NCBI GenBank assembly: GCA_017859785.1
Contig: JAFMMJ010000007.1
Location: 1-48,004 of the forward strand
DNA from: Ilumatobacteraceae bacterium
Lineage (GTDB): Bacteria > Actinomycetota > Acidimicrobiia > Acidimicrobiales > Ilumatobacteraceae
Length of the DNA: 48,004 bases
Direction of reading: 5' to 3'
The first letter of the stretch is position 1, and the number at the start of each line of letters is the position of its first letter. The position numbers and the translations under genes were made by a program. A model generated the notes under the pieces. That model did no database searches, was not told the DNA's origin, and was given only the letters and a program-made list of their open reading frames with translations. Positions 39,100 to 47,018 of this stretch are shown here, one piece after another.

Positions 39100-40356
39100 A
39101 TGGACTTCGACCTTCCCGCCGACGACGACCCGCGACGTCTCGAGGTGCGCGCTTGGCTCGCCGAGCATCCCGAGCCCACCAACACCGATCTCGCCGAGGC
39201 CGGGTACATCGTTCCTCACTGGCCGCGACCCTGGGGTCTTGACGCCGACCCGATGCACCAACTGATCATCGACGACGAACTCCGGCGGGCGGGCGTCGTC
39301 CGAACGGCCTCGACCACCAATGCCATCGGGGTCGGCTGGGCCGCCCCGACGATCCTGCTGGCCGGCAGCGACTGGCAGAAGGAGCGGTTCCTGCCGAAAA
39401 TCTTCTCCGGCGAGGAGTCCTGGTGTCAGCTCTTCAGCGAGCCGGACTCGGGAAGCGATCTCGCCTCCCTCGCGACCCGCGCGGTTCGCGACGGCGACGA
39501 GTACGTCATCAACGGATCGAAGATCTGGTCGAGTGGAGCCCACCACGCCGACTTCGGGATCTTGATCGCGCGCACCGATCCCGACGTCGCCAAACACAAA
39601 GGCATCTCCTACTTCTTGGTGCCGATGGATCTGCCTGGCATCACCCTGTCCCCCATCGTCGACATGACGACGGCTCACTCGTTCAATCAGACCTTCTTCG
39701 ACGACGTTCGACTACCGGCTGAGTACCTCGTCGGCGCGGAGGGCGACGGCTGGCGGCTCGCGAAGGTCACGCTCGCTAACGAGCGGGTGTCGCTCTCATC
39801 GGCCGGGTCGATGTGGGGCACCGGGCCGTCGGCCGCGCAACTGCTCGACCTCGTGCGATCAGGTCCGCCGATCACTGATCCGAACATGCGCCAACGCATC
39901 GCCGCGCTCCACATCGAGGCGGAGGTGCTCCGACTCAACCGACTTCGCACGCTGAGCGCTCGACTCCAAGGGCGCACTCCGGGAGAGGAGGCATCCGTGC
40001 AAAAGATCATGGGTGACGAGCACGGCCAGCACGTGATGGAACTCGCCAAGGATCTCGCGGGCGCCGCTGGAATGCTCGAGGGGTCAGGGCCCGCCGGTGA
40101 CATCCCTGCTGGAGCACGTAGCGGAGCCACCGACATCAACTTCCCGCGTGGCGTGAAGAGCCAGTTCCCCGACACGGACCCCGTCTGGCACTACGGCTAC
40201 CTCTTCGCGCCGGCACTGACCCTCGGAGGAGGCACCTTCGCGGTCCAGCGCAACATCGTCGCGGAGCAGGTGCTCGGTCTGCCGCGTGACATCCATGGCG
40301 ACCAAGGCATGACATGGTCGGAGTATCGATCGGGAAGGAACGGTGACAACTCATGA
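39100..40356 (+). CDS. Acyl-CoA dehydrogenase
   Basis: 418 residues, FAD enzyme introducing the alpha-beta double bond in acyl-CoA. Signatures: WCQLFSEPDSGSDLASL (FAD/substrate loop), NGSKIWSSGA, and C-terminal GGGTFAVQRNIVAEQVLGLPR. An alpha-beta-unsaturated product would be a natural substrate for the divergent methylcrotonyl/geranyl-type carboxylase. The next gene overlaps its stop (ATGA). Confidence 0.92.
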   Translation: MDFDLPADDDPRRLEVRAWLAEHPEPTNTDLAEAGYIVPHWPRPWGLDADPMHQLIIDDELRRAGVVRTASTTNAIGVGWAAPTILLAGSDWQKERFLPKIFSGEESWCQLFSEPDSGSDLASLATRAVRDGDEYVINGSKIWSSGAHHADFGILIARTDPDVAKHKGISYFLVPMDLPGITLSPIVDMTTAHSFNQTFFDDVRLPAEYLVGAEGDGWRLAKVTLANERVSLSSAGSMWGTGPSAAQLLDLVRSGPPITDPNMRQRIAALHIEAEVLRLNRLRTLSARLQGRTPGEEASVQKIMGDEHGQHVMELAKDLAGAAGMLEGSGPAGDIPAGARSGATDINFPRGVKSQFPDTDPVWHYGYLFAPALTLGGGTFAVQRNIVAEQVLGLPRDIHGDQGMTWSEYRSGRNGDNS

Positions 40357-41498
40357 AGACCCGTGTCACGGAGATGTTCGGTATCGACCTGCCGATCCTC
40401 GCTTTCAGCCACTGCCGAGACGTCGTCGCGGCGGTGTCGCGTGCCGGGGGCCTCGGTGTGCTCGGGGCGGTCGGCCACTCCGACAGCCAACTCGAGATCG
40501 ACCTCGACTGGATCGAGGACCAGATCGGTGATCGCCCCTACGGCGTCGATCTGATCGCACCGGCGAAGTACACCGGCAGTGACGGCGGCGGTGCTCGGGT
40601 GCAGGACCTCGTCGGCATGATTCCCGACGAGCACCGAACCTTCGTCGAGCGACTCCTCAACGAGTTCGATGTGCCCGAGCTGCCCGACGGTGTTCGAGGT
40701 GAGCGCGGGCTCGCTTCCCATGGCGACGCGGCACCCCTCACCGCCGAGCGCGCGGCGCCGCAACTCGAGATCTCTCTCGCTCACCGACCCTCGCTCATCG
40801 TCAACGCGCTCGGCCCTCCCCCGGCTCACATGCTCGAGAGATCCCATGAAGAAGGACGACTCGTCGGCGCGTTGGCCGGCAAGGCCCAGCATGCCGAACG
40901 CCATGTCGCGGCCGGCGTCGATCTGGTGATCGCACAAGGGTCCGAAGCCGGTGGTCACACCGGCGAGATCGGGACGATGGTGCTGATCCCCGAGATCGTC
41001 GACGCGATCGGCGACCGGGTGCCGGTGCTCGGTGCGGGTGGTATTGGCCGCGGTCGTCAGATGGCCGCCGCCATGGCCCTCGGAGCGGAGGGGGTCTGGT
41101 GCGGGTCGGTGTGGTTGACCACCGAGGAGGCCGAGACCCATCCGACCGTGAAGGAGAAATTCCTCGCCGCGACCTCCTCCGACACGATCCGCTCGCGTTC
41201 GCGCACCGGCAAGCCGGCCCGCCAGTTGCGGACCGCGTGGACCGATGCTTGGGAGGACCCGTCGAACCCGGCTCCGCTCCCGATGCCGCTGCAGCCGATG
41301 TTGGTCGACGACGCGATCCGGCGGATCGATCGGGCCGCGCACAACGCGGACTCCGGCGCCGCCAAGCTCGCGAACTACTTCGTCGGCCAGGTGGTCGGAT
41401 CGATGAACGAGTCGAAGTCGGCCTCTCGAGTCGTCTACGAGATGATCGAAGAGTTCATCGAGTCGACCGAGCGCCTCGGTTCGCTCCTCGAGGACTGA
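40353..41498 (+). CDS. Nitronate monooxygenase family FMN enzyme
   Basis: 381 residues, 2-nitropropane dioxygenase/NMO-like TIM barrel. The N-terminus (GIDLPILAFSHCRDVVAAVSRAGGLGVLGAV) is typical, the FMN-phosphate site is AGGIGRGRQMAAAMALGAEGV, and GSEAGGHTG carries the class His. Many such proteins in acyl-CoA operons act on unknown substrates or as enoyl reductases, so the name is nominal. It ends five bases before the convergent TetR gene. Confidence 0.85.
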   Translation: MKTRVTEMFGIDLPILAFSHCRDVVAAVSRAGGLGVLGAVGHSDSQLEIDLDWIEDQIGDRPYGVDLIAPAKYTGSDGGGARVQDLVGMIPDEHRTFVERLLNEFDVPELPDGVRGERGLASHGDAAPLTAERAAPQLEISLAHRPSLIVNALGPPPAHMLERSHEEGRLVGALAGKAQHAERHVAAGVDLVIAQGSEAGGHTGEIGTMVLIPEIVDAIGDRVPVLGAGGIGRGRQMAAAMALGAEGVWCGSVWLTTEEAETHPTVKEKFLAATSSDTIRSRSRTGKPARQLRTAWTDAWEDPSNPAPLPMPLQPMLVDDAIRRIDRAAHNADSGAAKLANYFVGQVVGSMNESKSASRVVYEMIEEFIESTERLGSLLED

Positions 41499-41503
41499 GA
41501 CGC

Positions 41504-42139
41504 TCAGGCGAGGATCGAGCGGATCACCAGGTCGAGCATCGCATCGGTTGGATCCGGATGCGCGATCTCGACCTGGTTGAAGTAGAGACCGCTTCCGGCG
41601 AGCACCCCGGCCACGATCGACGGTGACACCTGCCGGAACTCACCGGCTGCCACGCCCTCGGCGACGAGTTCTTCGGTCACGGCCATCACGTATCGGAAGT
41701 GGCGGTCGAGCAACCGCCGCGCCGCCGGGTCGTCGGCGAGATCCTCAGCGAAGGTTTGCGACAACCGCTGCAACTCGACTCCACCTCGGAAGTAGGCACG
41801 AATGCGATCGGCATGGGGCTGCTCACGGTCGATCGAATCGAGAGCGGTTCGACCCACGCGATGCAGGAAGCGGTCGAGGACCACCAGCACCAACTCGTCT
41901 TTCGATGGAGCGAGTTCATAAAGGGTGCGTCGTGAGCATCCGACGTTCGCCGCGAGTTCGCGCACGCTGATCCCCCCGAAACCCTCCTCGAGGAAGAGCC
42001 GTTCGAGTTGGTCGAGCACCTGGCGATGTCGCGGGCCGAGCCGTTCCTCGGCGCGTTGGGAGAGCAGCGGCCTCGGCATCGACTCAGGAGCCGGAGCCGA
42101 CCGACCTGTTCGACGTTCCGCTGCCTCCTCGATGGCCAT
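41504..42139 (-). CDS. TetR family transcriptional regulator
   Basis: 211 residues. The helix-turn-helix lies at about 56-80 (ISVRELAANVGCSRRTLYELAPSKDELV), with a helical ligand-binding domain after it. About 35 extra residues precede the DNA-binding domain. It follows trmB by one base, so it is probably co-transcribed from the oxygenase-trmB side, yet it lies next to the acyl-CoA genes and is a good candidate to bind the paired TGGTACCG sites. Confidence 0.88.
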   Translation of the reverse strand: MAIEEAAERRTGRSAPAPESMPRPLLSQRAEERLGPRHRQVLDQLERLFLEEGFGGISVRELAANVGCSRRTLYELAPSKDELVLVVLDRFLHRVGRTALDSIDREQPHADRIRAYFRGGVELQRLSQTFAEDLADDPAARRLLDRHFRYVMAVTEELVAEGVAAGEFRQVSPSIVAGVLAGSGLYFNQVEIAHPDPTDAMLDLVIRSILA

Positions 42140-42140
42140 C

Positions 42141-42818
42141 TCAGCTCACTACCCGATACTCGAAGTCGGTGACTCGGCGGCCCGCTTCGAGCCCTTTCGT
42201 CTCGAACCGGGTGATCGGACGGTCGTCGGGCCGAGGCACGATGCCTCCCTCGAGGCGCGCCGACCGGGAGCAGACCTCGCCGATCTGCTCGGCGTAGTCG
42301 TCGACGTCGGTGGCGAGACGAAACCGAGCCCCGATGATCATGGTGCCGATGATGGTCTCGAGGAGGTCGTCTCGGACGAGTCGGCGTTGGCGCTGCCGTG
42401 GTTTCGGCCAGGGGTCGGGGAAGAAGATCCTGACCTCGTCGAAGGAGCGGCCCGGAAGGCGAGCGGCGAAGTCGAGAGCGTCGCCGTGCACGACGCGCAG
42501 GTTCGTGAGCCCCGTTCGGTCGATCTCGGTGAGGAGTCGGGCGATGCCCGGGGTGTGGACGTCGCAGGCGATGAGATCGGTGTCGGGAGCGGCCGCCGAC
42601 ATGTCGAGCGCCGCCTCCCCGGCCCCGCAACCGATCTCGAGGGCGCGGCGGGATCGACGCCCGAAGACCGCGTCAAGATCGATCGGCGGGCCGGAGACCT
42701 CAAGGCCGAGGACGGGCAGCAGTCGATCGAGTTCCGCTTCGCGGGTCGGCGACAGGCGACGACGACGGGGCTTGAAGGTTCGCGACCGGGCCGGATAGGC
42801 GCCGGGGGGAACCGTCAT
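42141..42818 (-). CDS. trmB: tRNA (guanine-N7-)-methyltransferase
   Basis: 225 residues, class I SAM methyltransferase making m7G46 in tRNA. Motifs: ALEIGCGAGEAALD (SAM site), VVHGDALDF, the family signature FFPDPWPKPRQRQRRL, and the C-terminal TRFETKG. The ATG at 42818 overlaps the oxygenase stop (ATGA). The frame reads further upstream only as a shadow. Confidence 0.95.
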   Translation of the reverse strand: MTVPPGAYPARSRTFKPRRRRLSPTREAELDRLLPVLGLEVSGPPIDLDAVFGRRSRRALEIGCGAGEAALDMSAAAPDTDLIACDVHTPGIARLLTEIDRTGLTNLRVVHGDALDFAARLPGRSFDEVRIFFPDPWPKPRQRQRRLVRDDLLETIIGTMIIGARFRLATDVDDYAEQIGEVCSRSARLEGGIVPRPDDRPITRFETKGLEAGRRVTDFEYRVVS

Positions 42819-43783
42819 TGGTTCGAGTCGTTCTGGGTTCGACGGAACTTCTCCATCAGGTGCCGGCCGGCGGTGATCGGAGGAAGGAGGTCGGTTGGGT
42901 CCTCGGGTCGACATGGCTCGAGACAGTCGATGACGGCATCCCAGTTCGCGTTGTGGAAGAACGCGATCGACTGACGTTCCGTCGATTCGGTGACGTCGGT
43001 TGGGGGCAGCACCACGCGGTGCAGGGTTGAGCGCCACCGGCCGTTGGTCCATCGTTCGAGGGCGTCGCCGATGTTGACGACGTATGCGCCGTCGACCGCG
43101 GGCGCGGATACCCAAGTGTTGTCGGCGGCGAGCACTTCGAGGCCGCCCGGAGCGTCGTCTTGACGCAGGAGGGTCAAGGTGCCGTAGTCGGAGTGAGCGC
43201 CGGCTCGCAGTTGGCCCGGTTCGGCGCGTGTGCCGGCGAGATCGGGGTAGTGGAGCAGCCGCAGCGCGGAGGTGTGTTGATCGGTGAGCGGGATGAAGTG
43301 GTCGACGGGGAGTCCGAGCGCGGTGGCCATGAGCGACAGAATCCGGTCAACCAGTTCAGCGAGATCGTCGTAGTAGCGACGCATGACCGGTTCCATCTCG
43401 GGTAGCGCGTCTGGCCAGCGGTTCGGAGAGAACGAGAACGCGGCCGCGGGATCATCGGCGAGTAGCCCAGGCGGGTTCTCGAACGGCCCGATTGAGAAGG
43501 TCTCCTTCAGATCGGGAGGGGTGTCGACACCAAGTGAGGAGGCGAGTCGCTCCACCCGATACGGGCCGTAGCCGTAGGCATCGCCGGGAGGGATCGTGGC
43601 CTCATGCTTGTCAGCCTCCGGCAGGGAGAAGAACCGCCGGGCGCATTCCCACGCTTCGTTCTCAACATCAGCATCGAGCCCGTGACCGACGACCTGCACG
43701 AAGCCGACCTCGCTGCACGCACGGTCGAGTTCGATCGCGACCCGTTCGGTCGGTCCAGAGAGGTCGACGACGGGGATCTCCAC
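42815..43783 (-). CDS. 2-oxoglutarate/Fe(II)-dependent oxygenase (isopenicillin N synthase-like)
   Basis: 322 residues. DIOX_N region at the start (IPVVDLSGP, GFVQVVGHG). The Fe ligands are the HxD in GAHSDYGTLTLL and the distal His in STLHRVVLPP, with the 2OG-binding RxS in RQSIAFF. Substrate unknown; the family spans hydroxylation of small molecules. I start at GTG 43783 (VEIPVVDLS), where the family begins; TACGCT lies eight bases upstream. An ATG at 43837 would overlap the upstream gene. Confidence 0.9.
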   Translation of the reverse strand: MEIPVVDLSGPTERVAIELDRACSEVGFVQVVGHGLDADVENEAWECARRFFSLPEADKHEATIPPGDAYGYGPYRVERLASSLGVDTPPDLKETFSIGPFENPPGLLADDPAAAFSFSPNRWPDALPEMEPVMRRYYDDLAELVDRILSLMATALGLPVDHFIPLTDQHTSALRLLHYPDLAGTRAEPGQLRAGAHSDYGTLTLLRQDDAPGGLEVLAADNTWVSAPAVDGAYVVNIGDALERWTNGRWRSTLHRVVLPPTDVTESTERQSIAFFHNANWDAVIDCLEPCRPEDPTDLLPPITAGRHLMEKFRRTQNDSNQ

Positions 43784-43811
43784 GACGGGCGAGCGTAGTG
43801 AGCGCTGTCGA

Positions 43812-44243
43812 TTACCCCGCCCTGATTCGACGACCACTGACCTCCGTGGCTCGGATCCTCACCCAGTGAGTTCTTGACACCGCATCGGCCCATGGTTGAA
43901 GTCCAAGGTGCGCCAAGTTGTCGAGCTCGTCGGCATCGAGGACCTCCTCGGCGCTACCCCGAAGCAACACGCTCCAGCCGGTGTGACCAGCGGTATCCCA
44001 GGCGTCCACCTCGAATGCGATCGGTCGCCCCATCGAAGCGGCAAGCAATTTCGAACCGTACGAGGTTCGAAACACGATCGAGTGCCCGTCAACCCGGTGA
44101 GTCACGGGGAACACCACCGGCTCACCGGCGTCGACAAAGGCGACCCGGCCGACGGCGGCGGAGTTCAGCCGCGTCCAACAGGCGTCGTTATCGAGCACCT
44201 CAAGGCCTTGATGGTCGCGGATCGGGTCGGAGCGAGTGTCCAT
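43812..44243 (-). CDS. Pyridoxamine 5'-phosphate oxidase-like (flavin split-barrel) protein
   Basis: 143 residues. Split-barrel fold: VGRVAFVDAGEPVVFPVTHRVDGHSIVFRTSYGSKLLAA, then VAFEVDAWD and a final WVRIRATEVSGRRI. Members bind FMN or F420 and reduce or bind varied ligands. The upstream region holds a DosR-like box (44276-44295) and GCACACT six bases before the ATG, the same arrangement as the response regulator gene. Such proteins are also found in the mycobacterial DosR regulon. Confidence 0.88.
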   Translation of the reverse strand: MDTRSDPIRDHQGLEVLDNDACWTRLNSAAVGRVAFVDAGEPVVFPVTHRVDGHSIVFRTSYGSKLLAASMGRPIAFEVDAWDTAGHTGWSVLLRGSAEEVLDADELDNLAHLGLQPWADAVSRTHWVRIRATEVSGRRIRAG

Positions 44244-44275
44244 GCTTCGAGTGTGCGCCGGCGGTTCGCGCCGCG

Positions 44276-44295
44276 CCAGAGCCGTTGGTCCCGAC
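44276..44295 (-). promoter_or_regulatory. DosR-box-like element upstream of the split-barrel gene
   Basis: Minus strand GTCGGGACCAACGGCTCTGG matches the mycobacterial DosR consensus at about 12 of 20 positions, with an intact GGGAC half. It occupies -52 to -33 relative to the ATG at 44243, centred at -42.5 if the transcript is leaderless, as for a class II activator. CACACT (44255-44250) six bases before the ATG would be the -10. Relative to the divergent kinase it overlaps the -35/spacer area, so binding could repress the kinase. Confidence 0.55.
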
Positions 44296-44300
44296 CCCGA

Positions 44301-44306
44301 TACGGT
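44301..44306 (+). promoter_or_regulatory. Leaderless -10 of the histidine kinase gene
   Basis: TACGGT, six bases, then the ATG at 44313. This fixes the kinase start at MSPDGSRV and rejects the longer frame from 43896, which would run antisense through the split-barrel gene. Confidence 0.5.
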
Positions 44307-44312
44307 GGTCCG

Positions 44313-45311
44313 ATGTCCCCCGACGGCTCGCGCGTGGCCTTCGAGGCCAATCCCGATGCGGTGCTCATCGTCGGTGCCGACGGCGTGATCTCCGAGGCGA
44401 ACCCGGCGGCGCACCTGCTCTTCGGCTACGGCCCGACCGAGTTGATCGGGCTCACCGTGGAGCAGTTGGTTCCCGAAATGAGTCGTCACCGTCATGTCGA
44501 ACTCCGCCAGGGCTACGAGGCGCATCCACTCCCCCGCCCGATGGGTCTCGGTATGGGGTTGATGTGCGAGCGAGCCGATGGAACGAACGTCCCGGTTGAG
44601 ATCTCCCTCAGCCCGCTCGGTGATGGCGGCTCGACCATCGCCACGGTCAGAGACGTGACTGACCGGCTGGCTGACCGGAATGAGGCGAGGCGCAACGTCT
44701 CTCGACTCGAGTTACTCGAGGACCGCGAGCGGATCGCCCGAGACCTTCACGACATGGTGATCCAACGTTTGTTCGCCTCGGGCATGAGCTTGCAGGCGGT
44801 GGCCGCAATCGCCGAACCCGCTGAGGTGGCTGAGCGGATCATGTTCACCATCGATGAACTCGACGACACCATCCGCGACATTCGCAACACGATCTTCGAA
44901 CTGCACCTGCAGCGGCGTCCTGCGCTGTCGGAGCAACTCGCCAACTTGATCGCCGACCGGAGCGACGCGCTCGGATTCGAGCCCAAGCTCAGCGTGACCG
45001 AAGAGATCGACCGGCTTCCTGCTGATTTGAGCGACGACTTGCTCGCGACCCTCGCCGAGGCCCTGTCGAACGTCGGTCGACACGCCACCGCCGGATCCGC
45101 ATCGGTCACCGTGGAGCAGCGAAGCGGTTCACTGAGCCTCGTCGTGGTCGATAACGGGCGCGGAATGCCGGCCGGGCCGAATCCGGGACACGGTCTGTCG
45201 AACATCCTCTGGAGGGCCGCGAACCACGGCGGCCGATGCACTTGGCGCCCCGCCGATGGCGGAGGCACCGTCATGGAGTGGCAGGTGCCCGTGCCGATTG
45301 CTGGGCCGTAA
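44313..45311 (+). CDS. PAS-domain sensor histidine kinase (NarL/DesK-type, DevS-like core)
   Basis: 332 residues, soluble. A PAS domain (about 8-118) is followed by the HisKA_3 helix with the phospho-acceptor His146 in RIARDLHDMVIQRLF and an HATPase domain (LAEALSNVGRHA, DNGRGM, GHGLSNI). The core resembles DevS/DosS, but the two GAF domains are replaced by one PAS. That PAS aligns with FixL so that His61 falls at the haem-ligand His and Met81 at the distal Arg220 position (Met95 in EcDOS), leaving open haem-based sensing. Its stop lies three bases from the stop of the convergent response regulator. Confidence 0.9.
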   Translation: MSPDGSRVAFEANPDAVLIVGADGVISEANPAAHLLFGYGPTELIGLTVEQLVPEMSRHRHVELRQGYEAHPLPRPMGLGMGLMCERADGTNVPVEISLSPLGDGGSTIATVRDVTDRLADRNEARRNVSRLELLEDRERIARDLHDMVIQRLFASGMSLQAVAAIAEPAEVAERIMFTIDELDDTIRDIRNTIFELHLQRRPALSEQLANLIADRSDALGFEPKLSVTEEIDRLPADLSDDLLATLAEALSNVGRHATAGSASVTVEQRSGSLSLVVVDNGRGMPAGPNPGHGLSNILWRAANHGGRCTWRPADGGGTVMEWQVPVPIAGP

Positions 45312-45314
45312 ACA

Positions 45315-45977
45315 TCAGGCGTCTCGTCGATGCCGTTCAGTCAGGCGAGCGGCGAGCGCCGCGGCCTCGGTGCGCCGCGACATCCCCAACTTCGCGAGGA
45401 GATTCGACACGTAGTTCTTGACGGTCTTCTCCGCCAAGAACATCTCCTCCGCGATCTGTCGATTGGTTCGTCCCTCTCCGATGAGGTCAAAGATCCTCGT
45501 CTCCTGTGGCGTCAGGTCGAGGAGCCGGCCCCCCTCGGAAGACCTCAAGCGCTGCAAGGCCATCTTGGCCTCCGCCGAATCGAGCAGGACCGCGCCTCCC
45601 GCAATCCGACGGATCGCGTCGACGAGGTCGGTGCCACGGATCTGCTTGAGGACGTATCCCGCTGCACCGGCCATCGCGGCATCGAGAATCGCCTGGTCAT
45701 CGTGGAGTGAGGTCAGGATGAGGCAACGGACATCCTCATGAGCCGACCGGATGGCTCGACAGACCTCGATGCCGTTGCCGTCGGCGAGACGCACATCGAG
45801 TACCGCCACATCGGGCCGAACCCGGTCGACGACCCGCAACGCTTCAGTGGCGCCGCCCGCCTCCCCAACGATCTCGATATCGGTCTCGCGATCGAGCATC
45901 GCTGCCAACCCAGCGCGAACGACCTCGTGATCATCGAGCAGGAAGACCCTGATCGTCCCGAGTTCGGTTGCGGCCAT
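45315..45977 (-). CDS. DevR/DosR-like response regulator (NarL family)
   Basis: 220 residues. Receiver domain with DDHEVVRAGL and phospho-acceptor Asp61 in VLDVRLADGNGIEVCR, then a LuxR-type HTH (about 150-200). The recognition helix EKTVKNYVSNLLAKLGM is virtually that of mycobacterial DosR, so a similar DNA target is expected. It is partnered with the adjacent kinase. A DosR-like box at 46010-46029 upstream of its own start predicts autoregulation. Confidence 0.93.
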   Translation of the reverse strand: MAATELGTIRVFLLDDHEVVRAGLAAMLDRETDIEIVGEAGGATEALRVVDRVRPDVAVLDVRLADGNGIEVCRAIRSAHEDVRCLILTSLHDDQAILDAAMAGAAGYVLKQIRGTDLVDAIRRIAGGAVLLDSAEAKMALQRLRSSEGGRLLDLTPQETRIFDLIGEGRTNRQIAEEMFLAEKTVKNYVSNLLAKLGMSRRTEAAALAARLTERHRRDA

Positions 45978-46009
45978 ATCACCAGTGTGCTCGTTGCCGA
46001 AGCATCGTC

Positions 46010-46029
46010 CTAGGGACCAAGGTCACCCT
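46010..46029 (-). promoter_or_regulatory. DosR-box-like element upstream of the response regulator
   Basis: Minus strand AGGGTGACCTTGGTCCCTAG matches the DosR consensus at about 13 of 20 positions and holds the dyad GACC/GGTC. It spans -52 to -33 from the ATG at 45977, exactly as the box before the split-barrel gene. GCACACT ends six bases before the ATG (CACACT at 45989-45984). The remaining ~90 bases up to the small gene at 46119 show nothing I recognise. Confidence 0.55.
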
Positions 46030-46118
46030 GGCCGTGCCGCGGTTCGGCCTGCCGCATGAGGTCATCGGCACGCCTGCGCCAGAGCCCGACTCAGCGCCGG
46101 TGCAGCGACCGCGTGTCG

Positions 46119-46343
46119 TCAGCCGTCGATGTCGGCAGCGACTCCTCGAGCGAGCGCCGTCAGACGTCGACGAAAGGCCGACACGCTCGGGGTGTCGAAT
46201 TTGAAGCCTTTCGGTGAGAACTCGAGGATTTCAGCCCACTCCGCTCGCCGATCCTCGGCCGCCTTGGTGCGACTGGGGTACGCCTCGACGAGAAACGCCG
46301 CGACGAAGTCGTCGATGTCATTCGAAGACTTCGAACCCGCCAT
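46119..46343 (-). CDS. Small hypothetical protein
   Basis: 74 residues from ATG 46343, where GGAG lies three bases upstream. The frame also opens at 46358 (TTG-ATG). The composition is mixed, charged and soluble, with a FVAAFLVEAYPSRTKAAEDRRAEWAEIL helix and a basic FRRRLTALARG helix. No known family. It is adjacent to the tRNA gene on the same strand. Confidence 0.45.
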   Translation of the reverse strand: MAGSKSSNDIDDFVAAFLVEAYPSRTKAAEDRRAEWAEILEFSPKGFKFDTPSVSAFRRRLTALARGVAADIDG

Positions 46344-46414
46344 GCGCTCCACCATCAACTGGTACGAGTGAAGTCGGAGGTGAAGCGGTCCATCACCTGA
46401 CCCACCTCGTCCGG

Positions 46415-46500
46415 TGCCCGGGGCGGGACTTGAACCCGCACGACTCTTTCGAGCCAGGGGGGTTTAAGCCCCCCGTGTCTGCCAATTCCACCACCCGGGC
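46415..46500 (-). tRNA. tRNA-Leu (anticodon UAA)
   Basis: The minus strand folds as an 86-nt class II tRNA. The acceptor stem GCCCGGG pairs with CCCGGGC, and the D-arm contains TGGTGGAATTGGCAGACA as in leucine tRNAs. The anticodon loop CTTAAAC gives anticodon UAA on a G-rich stem, the long variable arm GGCTC/GAGTC is present, and the T-arm loop is TTCAAGT. The 3' CCA is not encoded (discriminator A is followed by CCG). Confidence 0.96.
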
Positions 46501-46542
46501 GTCAGCGGAAGGGTAGACGCGTCGGGCGTCGAGACGGTCGGC

Positions 46543-46953
46543 TCAGGCGACCCGACGTTGGGGCGGCATCGCGGCGGAGTCATCGACCACCAGTGCCGAG
46601 GCGACCGACTCCCACAGCGCAGCCCGCGCCCGGTCGGCATCCGGCGCGTGAAGCCCGTTAGCGACCACGACCCCCTCGACCATGTCGGCGAGCACCGCTG
46701 GCCATGGTCGATCGCGCACCCGAATCGAGACGACGGCGGGAGCCGCCTCACCCGACGTCGACCGACGACGCCGGACACTCCGATCGACTCCAACGAGGCG
46801 CGGCGGCGAACGGAAACCGGGTGCCTCGAGACCCATTGAGCGGGCGGTCGCGCCGAGAACCTTCACCGCGCCCGCGAACTCAAGACTCCCGTTCGCCGGC
46901 CCCAACGGAGAGGTTCGGTGAGTACGGGAGGAGCGTCGGGGAGTCGGATGCAT
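46543..46953 (-). CDS. Conserved hypothetical protein
   Basis: 136 residues from ATG 46953. The N-terminal ~20 residues are basic. The rest is soluble with a GLEAPGFRSPPRLVGVDRSVRRR segment, a strand VVSIRVRDRPWPAVLADMVEGVVVAN and a C-terminal helix. It resembles uncharacterised acidimicrobial proteins in overall pattern, without motifs I can interpret. The frame opens at 47031, but that would overlap the divergent nuclease gene. Confidence 0.6.
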   Translation of the reverse strand: MHPTPRRSSRTHRTSPLGPANGSLEFAGAVKVLGATARSMGLEAPGFRSPPRLVGVDRSVRRRRSTSGEAAPAVVSIRVRDRPWPAVLADMVEGVVVANGLHAPDADRARAALWESVASALVVDDSAAMPPQRRVA

Positions 46954-47018
46954 GTGGCCATCATGATCGAGGGGTGTGACGCCCGAACCGAGCCTCAGGG
47001 TCTCGGTAGGGTTCGGCC

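Noticed and set aside
43896-44312. N-terminal extension of the histidine kinase
   Set aside because: It would run antisense through the split-barrel gene; the TACGGT-N6-ATG at 44313 and the start of the PAS domain mark the real start.
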